Of a stretch of 64,000 nucleotides of DNA, positions 12,301 to 22,300 are shown piece after piece. This DNA comes from Macropodus opercularis (taxonomy: Eukaryota > Chordata > Actinopteri > Anabantiformes > Osphronemidae). Position numbers and translations under genes: made by a program. Location: contig CM061104.1 in the NCBI GenBank assembly GCA_030770545.1, positions 13,587,001 through 13,651,000 on the forward strand. Reading direction: 5' to 3'. How positions within the stretch are numbered: the first letter of the stretch is position 1; the number at the start of each line of letters is the position of its first letter. The notes under the pieces are model-generated. The model was given only the letters and a program-made list of their open reading frames with translations, was not told where the DNA came from and ran no database searches.

Positions 12301-13738
12301 TGGGGGGCTGTGATGCGCTGGGGAGGCCGACTCAGCCAGAACTTGGCTGAGCTGAGCTTGTCTGCGGGAAAAAAGGAGGAGGTGAAGACAGATCTGCCAG
12401 ATCTCCAGACTCAGGCAGGAAGTGACTACGCTCCAGTCAGCAGTAGTGTTCAGGTTCCCTGGGGTCTGGGGCGACTGTTTGGAGCCTCGAAATGCTCCGT
12501 CAGTCCAACAGGCCAAATACCACCAACCAGGTTAGCCAGTCAGCTTAATACATTGACTAATTAGTATTAGCACCTCCTCTCCTCTGTGCCTCTTTCATTC
12601 CTGCTCTGTGTTTCTTTGCAGGCGGCCCTCTCAGTGGTTGGCTCCTGGTGTCACGGCCCTGACCCGAATGGTGAGCAGCACTTCCACCCCAGCGATAAGG
12701 AGGGCCCCAGAGCCTCAGGGAGAAAGCGAGCCAGAACCAGAGAAAGAGGTCGACACAGAGGAGAAGAAAGACAAACCTAGAGCACTCAGGTACAACACGT
12801 ATCACATTACGTTGTTAGAAAGTGGCGGCATTTGCATTTTTATTGTTTGAGATGGAATAAAGACGGGGAATAATACCATCACATTTGCATATGCATTGCA
12901 ATAGAGGATTTCTTGAATTACTGACGCTTATTTTGACCCTCGCACATAATATACTGTACCTTCAACAAATATTCTTTTTAAAAATCTACAATATTAGATC
13001 AGTTTTCTTAAAACCAGTTGGTGGTGCTATAAACTAAGGGTGAAAGGGAGTCAGATCTGACTGTGAGTCTGATTAGTAATTTAGAGATTTAAACATGAAT
13101 TAATTGATTCCTTGTGGAAACATGAGGAAATTGTGATGAATGTCTAATTTTAGCCTTTTAGATGTTTAGGCCTGGACATGATCTCGTAATATTTCATGAT
13201 GTGTCATGATTTAAAACTTCTAAACAAAGATAAACAGACCTTCATCTCTGTGTAGCATGAAAAAAACGTTTCAGCTCAAGTGACTAAGAATAACAAGCTT
13301 TAAATAAATATATACTAGCACAATATTTTATCTTACTGTGGATTTGTAGTTTTGTGCTTTTAAACAAACACCACCGTGTGTAGAGGGACATCAGACTCTC
13401 TCCAGTTACCATTTGTGTGTGTGGAAGACTATAATCGGTGACTCACCCGTCTCACTCTATGCAGTCCTACATTCTGACTCATCTGCGCTTTGACTGGCGA
13501 TGATGTTTATCTTTGTGGTTGGTGTATGCGCAGACCGTTTTGGCTGAGAGGGTCTGTGCTGTGTGCCCCCAGGTCAGTACGAACGCTGTGTGACCACACT
13601 GGATCGGGTTCGGAGCTCAGCTTTTGCAAGGGGGAGGAACTCGTGGTGTTAGGAGGAGTCGATCAAGACTGGATTCGCTGTCGTCAGGGAGACAAAGAGG
13701 GGCTGGTACCTATTGGCTACACGTCGCTCATCATGTGA
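3342..13738 (+). CDS. rusc1: RUN and SH3 domain-containing protein 1 (RUSC1/NESCA-type scaffold)
   Basis: Vesicle and signalling adaptor. Coding exons: 3342-6564, 8428-9240, 10174-10293, 10382-10458, 10915-11089, 11372-11477, 11573-11619, 11699-12198, 12286-12530, 12622-12789, 13573-13738. All phases match and give 1879 residues. The 1074-codon first exon is low complexity: an acidic D/E run (about residues 226-260), a serine run (about 275-287), a helical conserved segment (about 383-480), then many proline stretches fit for SH3 or WW binding. The RUN domain spans about residues 1386-1566 (ALVSAVSVAVEA, LVLQCLCPALHGLLTDGLKP, FNAFLLGLLN, LFQHHH). The C terminus is an SH3 domain (TLCDHTGSGSELSF, GEEL, DWIRC, GLVPIGYTSLIM). 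RUSC1 rather than RUSC2 is chosen because it sits between fdps and ash1l as in human, although the long N-terminal region makes it larger than human RUSC1. An optional 18-base exon is listed separately. Confidence 0.93.
6565..8427 (+). other. rusc1 intron 1 of the coding region, with possible internal promoter
   Basis: The donor GTGAGT at 6565 and acceptor TTTTTCAG at 8427 join in phase. Inside is a CCAAT box at 7569-7573, flanked by GGAAGT ETS-like motifs, followed about 70 bases on by an exon-like stretch ending at 7644 before GTATGG. That could be an alternative first exon for a short RUN-SH3 isoform. Nothing else recognisable. Confidence 0.3.
9959..10000 (+). other. Candidate 42-base in-frame cassette exon of rusc1
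   Basis: It lies between coding exons 8428-9240 and 10174-10293. The acceptor GTCCCTGATGCAG ends at 9958 and the donor GTAAAC begins at 10001. The length is a multiple of three, it enters and leaves in phase 1 like its neighbours, and it has no stop, adding 14 residues (NKKSSQIQTPNAY...). No conservation can be checked here, so it may be chance. Confidence 0.3.
10622..10639 (+). other. Candidate 18-base microexon inside the rusc1 RUN domain
   Basis: The acceptor TGTCTCTTTTCAG ends at 10621 and the donor GTACTT starts at 10640. Inserted between exons 10382-10458 and 10915-11089, both phase 0 at this junction, it adds six residues (SLSVNK) after residue 1411, just before the ALSGDS segment that aligns with the AQLGDS segment of human RUSC1. 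Its small size and exact phase resemble neuronal microexons. Confidence 0.4.
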
Positions 13739-13767
13739 CTTCGGCACCGTAACTGCTGCACTCAATC

Positions 13768-13773
13768 AATAAA
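13768..13773 (+). terminator. Proximal poly(A) signal of rusc1
   Basis: AATAAA, 30 bases after the rusc1 stop codon, inside an A-rich stretch with further overlapping AATAAA copies. A second AATAAA at 16047-16052 would give a long 3' UTR that contains the fold-back element at 13841-14110. Confidence 0.6.
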
Positions 13774-13840
13774 AAATAAAAATAAAAAGCTATATATTTT
13801 AGGCAAGCATTGAGAGGTTATGGTGAGGCTCCACTACTCT

Positions 13841-14110
13841 GAAAGGGATATTTCATGCTGGTTTGGTTGGTGTTTGAGTTGAGTGTCTAACACCATCTGC
13901 TGCTTTATGTGCATCAGAGGCAGTCAGCAGCCCTCTGTCTTTATGAACATATGGGCGTTTTTCCCCATCACAATCCATCCAGTTTGGTAGCATTCAACTA
14001 ATGGATTGTAGCAGCAGGAATGCAGCAGATGGTGTGAAATAACGACTCAAGTCCAATTCAGACCATTTCGCGCTTAAAGACCTTTAGCCTTGGAGTGAAG
14101 TATCCCTTTA
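13841..14110. mobile_element. MITE-like DNA transposon with nested inverted repeats
   Basis: The left end AAAGGGATATTTCA (13842-13855) pairs with the right end TGAAGTATCCCTTT (14096-14109). Inner arms CACCATCTGCTGC (13891-13903) and GCAGCAGATGGTG (14022-14034) are exact reverse complements, and ACAATCCAT / ATGGATTGT pair around the centre. It is non-coding, about 270 bases. The AAAGGGATA-CTTCA terminus is a familiar end motif of fish non-autonomous elements. It lies in the downstream region or long 3' UTR of rusc1. Confidence 0.65.
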
Positions 14111-16100
14111 AACGTCTTTTTTCCTCAATGTCTTTGCTTCTTGCCTTCAGCCGCTGGTCTGAACATGCGTAACAGGAGAAATTCTGTGCAGTCGACCACT
14201 AGCAGATTCTAGCTCATTCAGATCAGCAGCTGCGACAGTCGACAGTCTGGCTGCAGCCGAGTTAACATCTATTTGTCAGCCGTGGCTCACAGGTCGTCGA
14301 GTGGAGAAAGCGTGTTAGAGTACTGGCCGTAGCTCCTGCATACATAATGCGTAGTAATGTAGTGAATTGTAGCTGTGTAGATCTGTGTTCTCTTAACCTT
14401 TCACTCCTATTGACCTCTCACCTTCGCCCAGTTCCTGTGTGTTTTGAAGTGTCTCTGCTATTCTATTTGACTGTATAAATATACATAAAAAATATATATA
14501 TATATAGGTATATATATTGAGATTGATATTAGAACGATAGATGAACAAGACAAGCAGGCAGTGAAGCAAAGCAGCTTAATACTGTGGCCACATTTAGAAA
14601 ATGGATGTGAAAAAAATAAGTGGCTTCGTTCTTTATCTTTAAACGTGCAAGTTTCCACATGCGTTAAGTTGGTGCCATCCATGCAAAGAGAACGATGTGT
14701 GTTAAAGTATGAAATCCAGTATCTTCCCCTCTCGTATGCTTTATGTAATGCCGTTGCACTGACATCATATTCATCAAATAATTATATAGTCTCCAAACAC
14801 CTGTATGTTGTAAATGCTTCGAACGAATGACAGACTATATTTATCTGCCCCACGCAGTTATAAAGGAAAATATTAGACAACAGCAGTCTGTAGCTAAATT
14901 CTCTACTAGTCCACAATCTCACAAGGCCAATGTGAGTCACAGTCAACACCTCAAAAGTCTATGCTCAGCTCTTATTCATCACTATCTGGACTTAAAATGA
15001 ATGCAGGGAGATTCATGATGTGTGTCATCATATCTGCTGCTGGCAGGTCTGTAGGTTTGGTGGCTGGTCTTCACCTTGTACCTCAGCTCTTGTATTTATC
15101 CCAACCCTTCCCGCCATGTTTGCTTATCATAATCATTTATATTAATGAAAGTGGTAATAGAAGTGGTAGTGGTGGAAGTGGTTTGTGGATTCTAATGTTG
15201 CTAATATGAAATATATTTCTTTGTGTCTTATATTTATTAGTTACTCTATAGATTCTGTATTGAGGACTATGCATATGGTTAAATGTCAAACTAAACCTTG
15301 TTTGTGTTATAAAGTCATGATTTTACTTTCACGACCTAAAGCCTAAAGCGGCGGCCTAATCACTCTGATGTGAACTGGTCTGGAACCACACTCTTTATTT
15401 TAATTAGCAGTAAAGTTTCACTGCTATTGATCAGTCAGGAAAAGATCAGTTCTTCAGTTTCTCATGTTGTTGTGGCAAAGAAGTGTAGCATGAGTTACTA
15501 TGGCAACAGCCCAGTAGCATTAAGTTAATAAAATAGTGCCCGTGACTTGTGACTAACCGTCACATTCAAATGCCATCTAATTGATAATAAGTGATATTCA
15601 GTATAACATTGGTTGACACATTAAATTGTGTGAATGCTTTTTTGTTTGTGTGTATCTAATCCTAAGGCAGCAATTTAGCAGACCTTCTATTTATTGATCT
15701 TTAGGTTTCTGAAAGAAATACGTCTGACACATCTGGTGTCTGTCTTTGACGTGGGTTCTTTATGAGCGTGGATGAGTGTGCACATGGCAGAGTATGCGAC
15801 AGTGAAAGCAGAGATACGTGAGAGCACATCTGTGTGTCTGCACATCCTGCACTTTCACGAAGTGTGTGTGTGTGTGTGTGTAACAATGAGCTCTGTATCT
15901 CCCTCTCCTCCTTACCCTCCCCTCTCTCTCTCTGGTGTCATGTAGCCTGTAGACATTCCCCGTGTCCCACTGTTAGATATAGTTGAGTGCACCTCTAGTG
16001 TTGGTCACTGTCCACCTTCTGCATGTGCTTGTTTGTAAATACACCAAATAAAAAGATCCGTATAAACTGAACCATTTAGCTGTTTTTTTTAATAACGTGT
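14111..16100 (+). other. rusc1 distal 3' UTR / intergenic sequence
   Basis: No coding exon seen. It contains an AT dinucleotide run near 14488-14518, a TG microsatellite at 15862-15881 and an AATAAA at 16047-16052 on the + strand, which may be the distal rusc1 poly(A) signal. Confidence 0.45.
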
Positions 16101-18442
16101 GGTCGAGCGAAGTCGGATTCATAACTGTGCCTTCTTGGTACTTTTAATGCCCAACTTCAGATGCTCCGTCCCGTTTACGCCCCGGGAGACATCCTCTCTC
16201 CTTTATGCTCAGATCAAAAGATCCCAGGATGCCCACGGATGTTGTGAAGGGCAGAACGAGGAGAATAAATTTCCACAGTGAGCTGCAGCCCTTCCCCCTC
16301 TTGTAACTGTGCTCCTCCGATAACGTCCTCCGTTGCGGGTCATTATAAAGGACAACACAGCGTGAGACATACAATCTAACACCACTAGATAGCACTGTTA
16401 GCTCAAGCAGATTAACATCAATGCCCCCAAAACACACCATTCACAGGGAGGAGGAGGCCCTGCCACCACACAAGTCTGGAGGGTTCACCACTGGTAGACA
16501 TAAAATGCTTTTATTATTATAGATATAGAGGCAAAAAGTTTGAGCTGACATTCTATGGTATTGAATTATAACTGTTTTTGATGTTTTGTATTTCAGATGC
16601 ACAATATCAGAGGCAACAGGCAAAGGTTACATGTCATGCAAACTAGATAAATAAGTCTTTATATGTACCTTTGCTATAAAGTTAATCATCCACTGGCAAT
16701 AATGTAGTGCTCTTAGTTAAAAAAGGAAACAGGAAAAATATACATAGAGTATGTAAACAGTGAAAGAAATTGCACTTTCTTGGCTTGGTATGAAAAGCCA
16801 CACTACTGAAGAGAGAGCAGAAATGTAACACTGGAAAAACAAATTCACTTTCACTGATTGTCTGACCAATTTAAAAAAAAGGCAAATTATGTAATTCTAC
16901 AAAACAAGTCATATACAATCATGTCAACTGTAAAGAGAAATGCCTGGTATATTGGTCAGCTGTAACTAGTTAAAAACATTGTTAAATGAAATGTAAATTT
17001 GATTATTAGCTTTTCTGTATAATTCCAATAGTATTGTCTTGTGGAATACTACTTTTACTCACTACTACCGGAAAACGGGTCTTTTTATTTACATTCACAT
17101 GAAACTAAACGCGTATGGTTCCACTAAGTGTATTAATCCAATGCTCCTAAGATGAGAACAATCAAATATGCATCTGTACACAAACACAACCTCCAATCCT
17201 CAAATATTCACAACTTAAAAAACTTAACAAAGGAAGTCCTTATATAGTCCTTATCAGAGATATTGCTTTAAAGACTGCATGAGTTCGCTTAGGTACATAC
17301 ACAAGACAACATGGCACTTCTACAGAGCATTTGGGGCAAATCGATTCTGCTTTTTATTCTCTTTCCCTTCTCCCCCCGAGGACATTCTGATTGTCAATGC
17401 TCTGAAGCAAAGAGCTAAACTTTCTCCAAGGCAGCCTGAAGTAAACAAAAACACCTTTTACCCCATCCCTCCTTTCCCCAGGAAGCAATACTGAAAATAG
17501 TCAACAATAAACATTCCTATCGTTAATATATTTTGTCCATCTCTTTAGCAGAGTGTATTCAAGCTTTCTTTTTTAAAAAATAACCTCTTTCTTAAAACCT
17601 CATTAGAAATTCTCTTGCAGCGATGCCAAAATTCCTGTCACTAAGTCCACCCCCTCCTCTGCCTATTCACTGGTACACAGCAGACGCTGTCTTGGTAAAG
17701 GGAAGAAAAACCCTAACACTGTCTCAACAGCTTTTAACTGGCTCGCTTCTCCTCGTGTCATTTCCCAAAGGTGCAAAGTGACTTTGAAAGCTTAACGAGT
17801 AAATGTGGGTTCAGTTTTGACCTACTTAGGGCCCAGGCTACATTTTTATTCCCCCGGGCAGCTTGTGAGCTCCACGTCTCCTGGAAACTTCAGAGCTGAA
17901 ATGCTGAGTACCATATACGTCCACTTCCAATCTCCAAGCAATTTCTGTCTCTCATTTGCTTAAGGTGCTGAAGTTAGAGCAATCAAAATGTATGTGTCTT
18001 TATAGTGTGTCCACTCAGCGTACATACAATCTTTAGTGTGCTTGATCATCCAGCACTAGTGCAAATTCATTTTAGCTGGTCGGCGTCTGTCTTTCTGTCG
18101 GGACAGTCTGGCTCTGTTTCTTTCATCCCTCGCCGTTTGGATAAAACGATGTGTTGCCATGGTTTCATCCTTGGTGTGATGGCCTTTGAGCGCTAGGTTC
18201 AACACACTCATCTGTCAGTGTGTGAGATGTCTTTCTTGCATTTTCAGTCGTTTTCATTTTCCAGCTCTTCTGAGGCACTACTACTGTTAATAGCAGTGCT
18301 GTGACATCACTTTCTGTCCGGTGGTGGGCCTGGTCCCTTTTCAGAGTGGTCCCACCTGCATAAGGTAAGAAATTATTAACAAAACAATGCACATGCCTCT
18401 CATAGTTTCTTCGAGTCTTTCTGTATCCGACGCCCTACTTAC
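16101..18442 (-). other. Convergent 3' region of the ash1l-like gene
   Basis: No intact ORF with recognisable domains was found on either strand. Minus-strand AATAAA signals appear at 16515-16510 and 17089-17084, consistent with an old ash1l 3' UTR. At 18355 there is a good minus-strand acceptor (CTTACCTTATGCAG) followed by an ESDVTALL stretch that faintly resembles the DVTYLL segment near the ASH1L C terminus; this match is weak. Confidence 0.35.
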
Positions 18443-18585
18443 CTCGCTTTATTAGCTTATGAATGCTGCAGGGTCAAAAGTAAATCATTCAGCCGTTTCC
18501 TCCTCTGCTCTCTGCTGCAGGCCTCTTCTTCCCCTCGGTTTTCTTCCTCTCCCTCCTCCTCTTCTCCGTCCTGGGTTTTTGTGGG
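18443..18585 (-). pseudogene. Relic of the ASH1L C-terminal exon
   Basis: On the - strand an acceptor (CTTGTTCACCACAG) precedes an acidic stretch, then CSREQRRKRLNDLLLTL, which matches CTPEERRHNQRERLNQILLNLL near the end of vertebrate ASH1L. The matching frame hits TAA at 18459-18457, where the family continues with EKIPGKN, although a splice donor (GTAAGT) is still present at 18442. The homologous frame is phase 0, whereas the last upstream ash1l-like exon ends in phase 1, so direct splicing would read a different, Arg/Gly-rich frame. I infer a leftover exon after deletion of the exons between; it may now be 3' UTR. Confidence 0.6.
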
Positions 18586-19131
18586 CTGTGGTGAACAAGT
18601 ATGCACAAGTAATTGCAAAAGCAGATTTTTAATGCTTGTGGAAATTTGCATTCAAGAAAAGAAAATATATTTTCCGTGGGCAGAGTTGCATTGGATAACT
18701 CACACAGGGGCTGGCAGTGAGCGAGCTGGAGGTGTCCTGACACTGATGGAGGGGGTCACTGCTGATAACTGTCACCTCCACCCCCACCGACTGATCTGAG
18801 GATCAGAGTTCAAGCCATATTCTGTATGTTAGTGAAGGCGTATTGAACCAACAAATCGTTTCTTCTACAAATATATTTGTAATTGTGCGAGAGTGTCCTT
18901 ATTTCCCCTTGATTCCTATCTGTAACCAGTCAGGGAGTCTTTGATGGAAACTGTGGTTTCACTGTTAATGGGGAAAGTTGATGCCTGCTGGGGTCTTGGA
19001 CACCAGCAGTGGAGGATAGAAATGGGGAAACATTTCTGCAGGCTGACATTCTGTGGTTGGAAAATCACTGAGTTTGTGCTGCTGAGTATGATACGAAGAG
19101 AGCCAAATATGAGGATGACAGGCCGTAAGCA

Positions 19132-19159
<28 letters not shown>
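19132..19159. repeat. (CA)n microsatellite
   Basis: Pure AC dinucleotide run. It sits in the 748-base stretch where the bromodomain, PHD and BAH exons of ASH1L would be expected. Confidence 0.95.
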
Positions 19160-19162
<3 letters not shown>

Positions 19163-19325
19163 TTCATACATACATGCACACACACATAAAGAAAGACAAA
19201 AACACAAGACACTGAAGGAAACCGACACAGACGTACAGTCAAAATGAATATCCGTAGAGTCCAACCACATACACGTGTGCATACACAAACACCTACAGAA
19301 ACAAAAACTAACACACACACTTGTT

Positions 19326-22300
19326 TCATGGACCTGACTTGATGTGGCTGTTGTCCCCATTGGCTCCATCACAGGACGGCCGTCGTGAGCCCCTCTCCTC
19401 CTCGACGGCATCTCTCTCTCCCGCCCTCTCAATCCTCAGCCGGATCTGTCTGTCTCTCACGAGCTCCCAGTTCCTCACGAGGAACACGTGATGCTTCACC
19501 ACAAAGCTCCTGCCCTCGGCACACAAGTATGACAAACAATAGCCGCCAGCGCTGGCGTTAGCTCGGTGCACAAACGAGTTCATCTCAAAATTTGAATCGC
19601 AGGTGTCTTTTCATACCTCTCACTGCTGGTCAAAGGCTCTATGTCAAGGTGAGGAAACAGGCTTGTAATGTCACTGGAAGTCTCCTCCTGGAAAATAAAA
19701 AGCAACTTGAGAGGCGTGTAAGGCTTAGGAAACAAATGACATGATATGGTCTTCACCAGAACTTACTGCAGTCTGATGAGGGAACACAGTCCTTTCCTTC
19801 AGCCGACCTGAAGCAGAGAGAGGAAAACAGTAAGATCCTGTAGGAGTCGACTGTTTCAGACCCATCAACTACTTGTGAAGATAACACTTCTAATATGGGA
19901 AACTCACAGTAATGCCGCTTCCTCTTCAGGGGTACGGCAGGCTGCCTGTGAAGCTGTTAACAATCATGATGAGAATTGAATCCTAGCGCATCATGACAAC
20001 ATGTTATTCTCTGTTAAATGCCACGACTGTACCTTGTTGTGCTGCCACAGCCACATGACATCATAAGGTAACTGGAAATGAATGCGCTTCAGCCTCAGAT
20101 ACTTCCCTGGAGGACAGAAAGGAAGTTTAGACTGATGATCACAACTCCAACCAACCACCATGCAACCAACACCTTCCTCACCAACATGTATTGGAGCAGG
20201 TAAGAGGGTGTACTCATGCTCCCCAGATGTGTACTCCGTAGTCTCTCTGCATATCTGCTGGGCCTGCAAGGGAGGACTAGAAAGGAAAGCAAGGAATAAA
20301 CCCAAAACATAATAACAATAAATAATTAATCAATTATAACTGAAAATCTGCCAACTCACTCTGTGGTTTTGTAATCATCAGAGTAAAGACCTGCCCTCAG
20401 AAACGTCTTCCTGGGAGGACCGTCGGCTCTCTCCTCTCTTTGTATGGGTACTGGTTGGGATGGAGCCTCGTCCACATGTGACTGGCTAAAACATTCAGCG
20501 GCTGTGTCACGTTCTGGTTTGTCCACTGTGACACTAAAAAGAAAGCATGAAGAGAGAGATAGAACGATAGAGAGGAAAAAGAGAGAGAAAGAAAAGGCAC
20601 TGGTTTAGCACACAGTGCTGAAAACGGTGGATTAATTTAACAGTAGTGAGTGGTTGTATTGAATTTTCAAGTCAACCAGCTCAGGGGCTTTTTAATGCAG
20701 CTGTGTTTACCTCTGATGACAAGGGGAGTCACCATGTTTTCTTTTCCGTCCTCGCTTCCTTCTGGCCTGCAGCTCCAACTCTGACACCTGCTGCACTGTT
20801 GCGTCACCTCCTCGATCTCTCTCTGGCCCTCTTTCGTCTTTTCCACCTCCCGCTTCTCTCTCATCTCTGTAGTGGGTGTGTCCTGGCAAGAGGTTGGGTG
20901 ATGACATAGAGAGAGCTGTGGAGGGAGGTGGTGTGGGGGAGGATACAGTGGAAGGCAGTGGGTGCTTCCTGGGCCGTCCTGGCCTTCTTTTGTTTTTCAC
21001 CGCCACGCTGTCAGGAGCTGGCACGCTCTGCTGCTGCCCCTGGCTTCTTGAGTCACCTTGTAAACCTGCAGTGAATGGAACAGAAATGGGGATGAAGGAG
21101 GTTTAGGCAAGAGGGGAGGGGGTGTATGAGTGGCAGAAAGGAAATGAGACAGATGTGGATCAGGAATTGAACCAGCAGGAGGTGTGAGGTGAGGCCAGTC
21201 TGGGCTGAGTCATGTGGATGGGCCACTGATTAGGTGAGTCACAACATTTCCTCTGACCAGATCACTTCTGGGAAATACATTAAGAACTGATTTATGTACA
21301 CACACACACTCAGAAAAACACAAAAGACCACAAGAACGAACACAAACGCGGTGCAGCAGGCTTACGTTTTATCACGATCATAAACACAAATTGTTTTTGC
21401 ACACCCACTTAATGTGAAACACAATGTTAAGACGGAGCAGGCAGAGGAAGAAGGAAAACGTGCGTGCAGTACTTCTAAACACACATGTTTACTGAGATGA
21501 TGAACTGATGTCAAACATATTCCACCTCTTTCAAAAACAACAATTCCCCCCCTGCAAGTTCTCTTTACACCCATTCTGACCTCTGTGCTATTCCTTCATC
21601 AGTCACTCCTGAGGTCATCCATCTTTTTGTTCCATTTTCCACAGTCCCTGACAAGACTGACCACTCTTTCCTTATTGGATTTTTCCAAGTCAAATAGGCC
21701 CTGTTGGCCAGCAGTGAGGAATAGGCTATGCTTTAAATAGCCAATCTGGTGGTTAACTAATGACTGTGTTCAGTGGGTAGCCCCGGGCTGCAACAGCATG
21801 CGGTTCACTGTAGACGGGGAAGATTTCAAAGATTTTTTGGCAGTTTCCCATCAAGACGCTTCCCTCCTGCTATAAGACTTTTAAAAAATTCCTACAGAGA
21901 GCGGTTGCTAAGTGGTTGTGTTTGTGCACGAGTGTCAGGCACGTCTCCTGCACGGCAGAGGGAGTCTGAAATTTAGCTATAAAAAGAACGGAGTCTGATT
22001 TCCTCTCAAACACCCTCCAGACTTTATTGTGTGGCTCCACAACACCTGAGAAGAAGCAGTGCAGTCACTATTTTGAGCAAAATCCTGCTGCCACAGACTC
22101 ATCTGCACATTGTTTAAACATTAAAATGCTGCCAAACTAAGCAAGTGAAAAGAACCTCTCAGAACTCACTCGGCAAGCTGTCACAGTGTGGATGCCTTTG
22201 TTGCTTGTCAATGGTAGATACAGCTGATTAGTTGTGTTACTATCTGTATTCTACAAATTCATGTTTGAAATAATATTTCTGTGCTATTTATCGGCACAGT

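Noticed and set aside
16101..18442. Possible location of the missing ash1l SET or bromodomain exons
   Set aside because: Minus-strand frames were read for SET, PHD, BAH and bromodomain signatures (for example the NHSCDPN-type SET core) and none was found; the order would also be wrong for SET exons.
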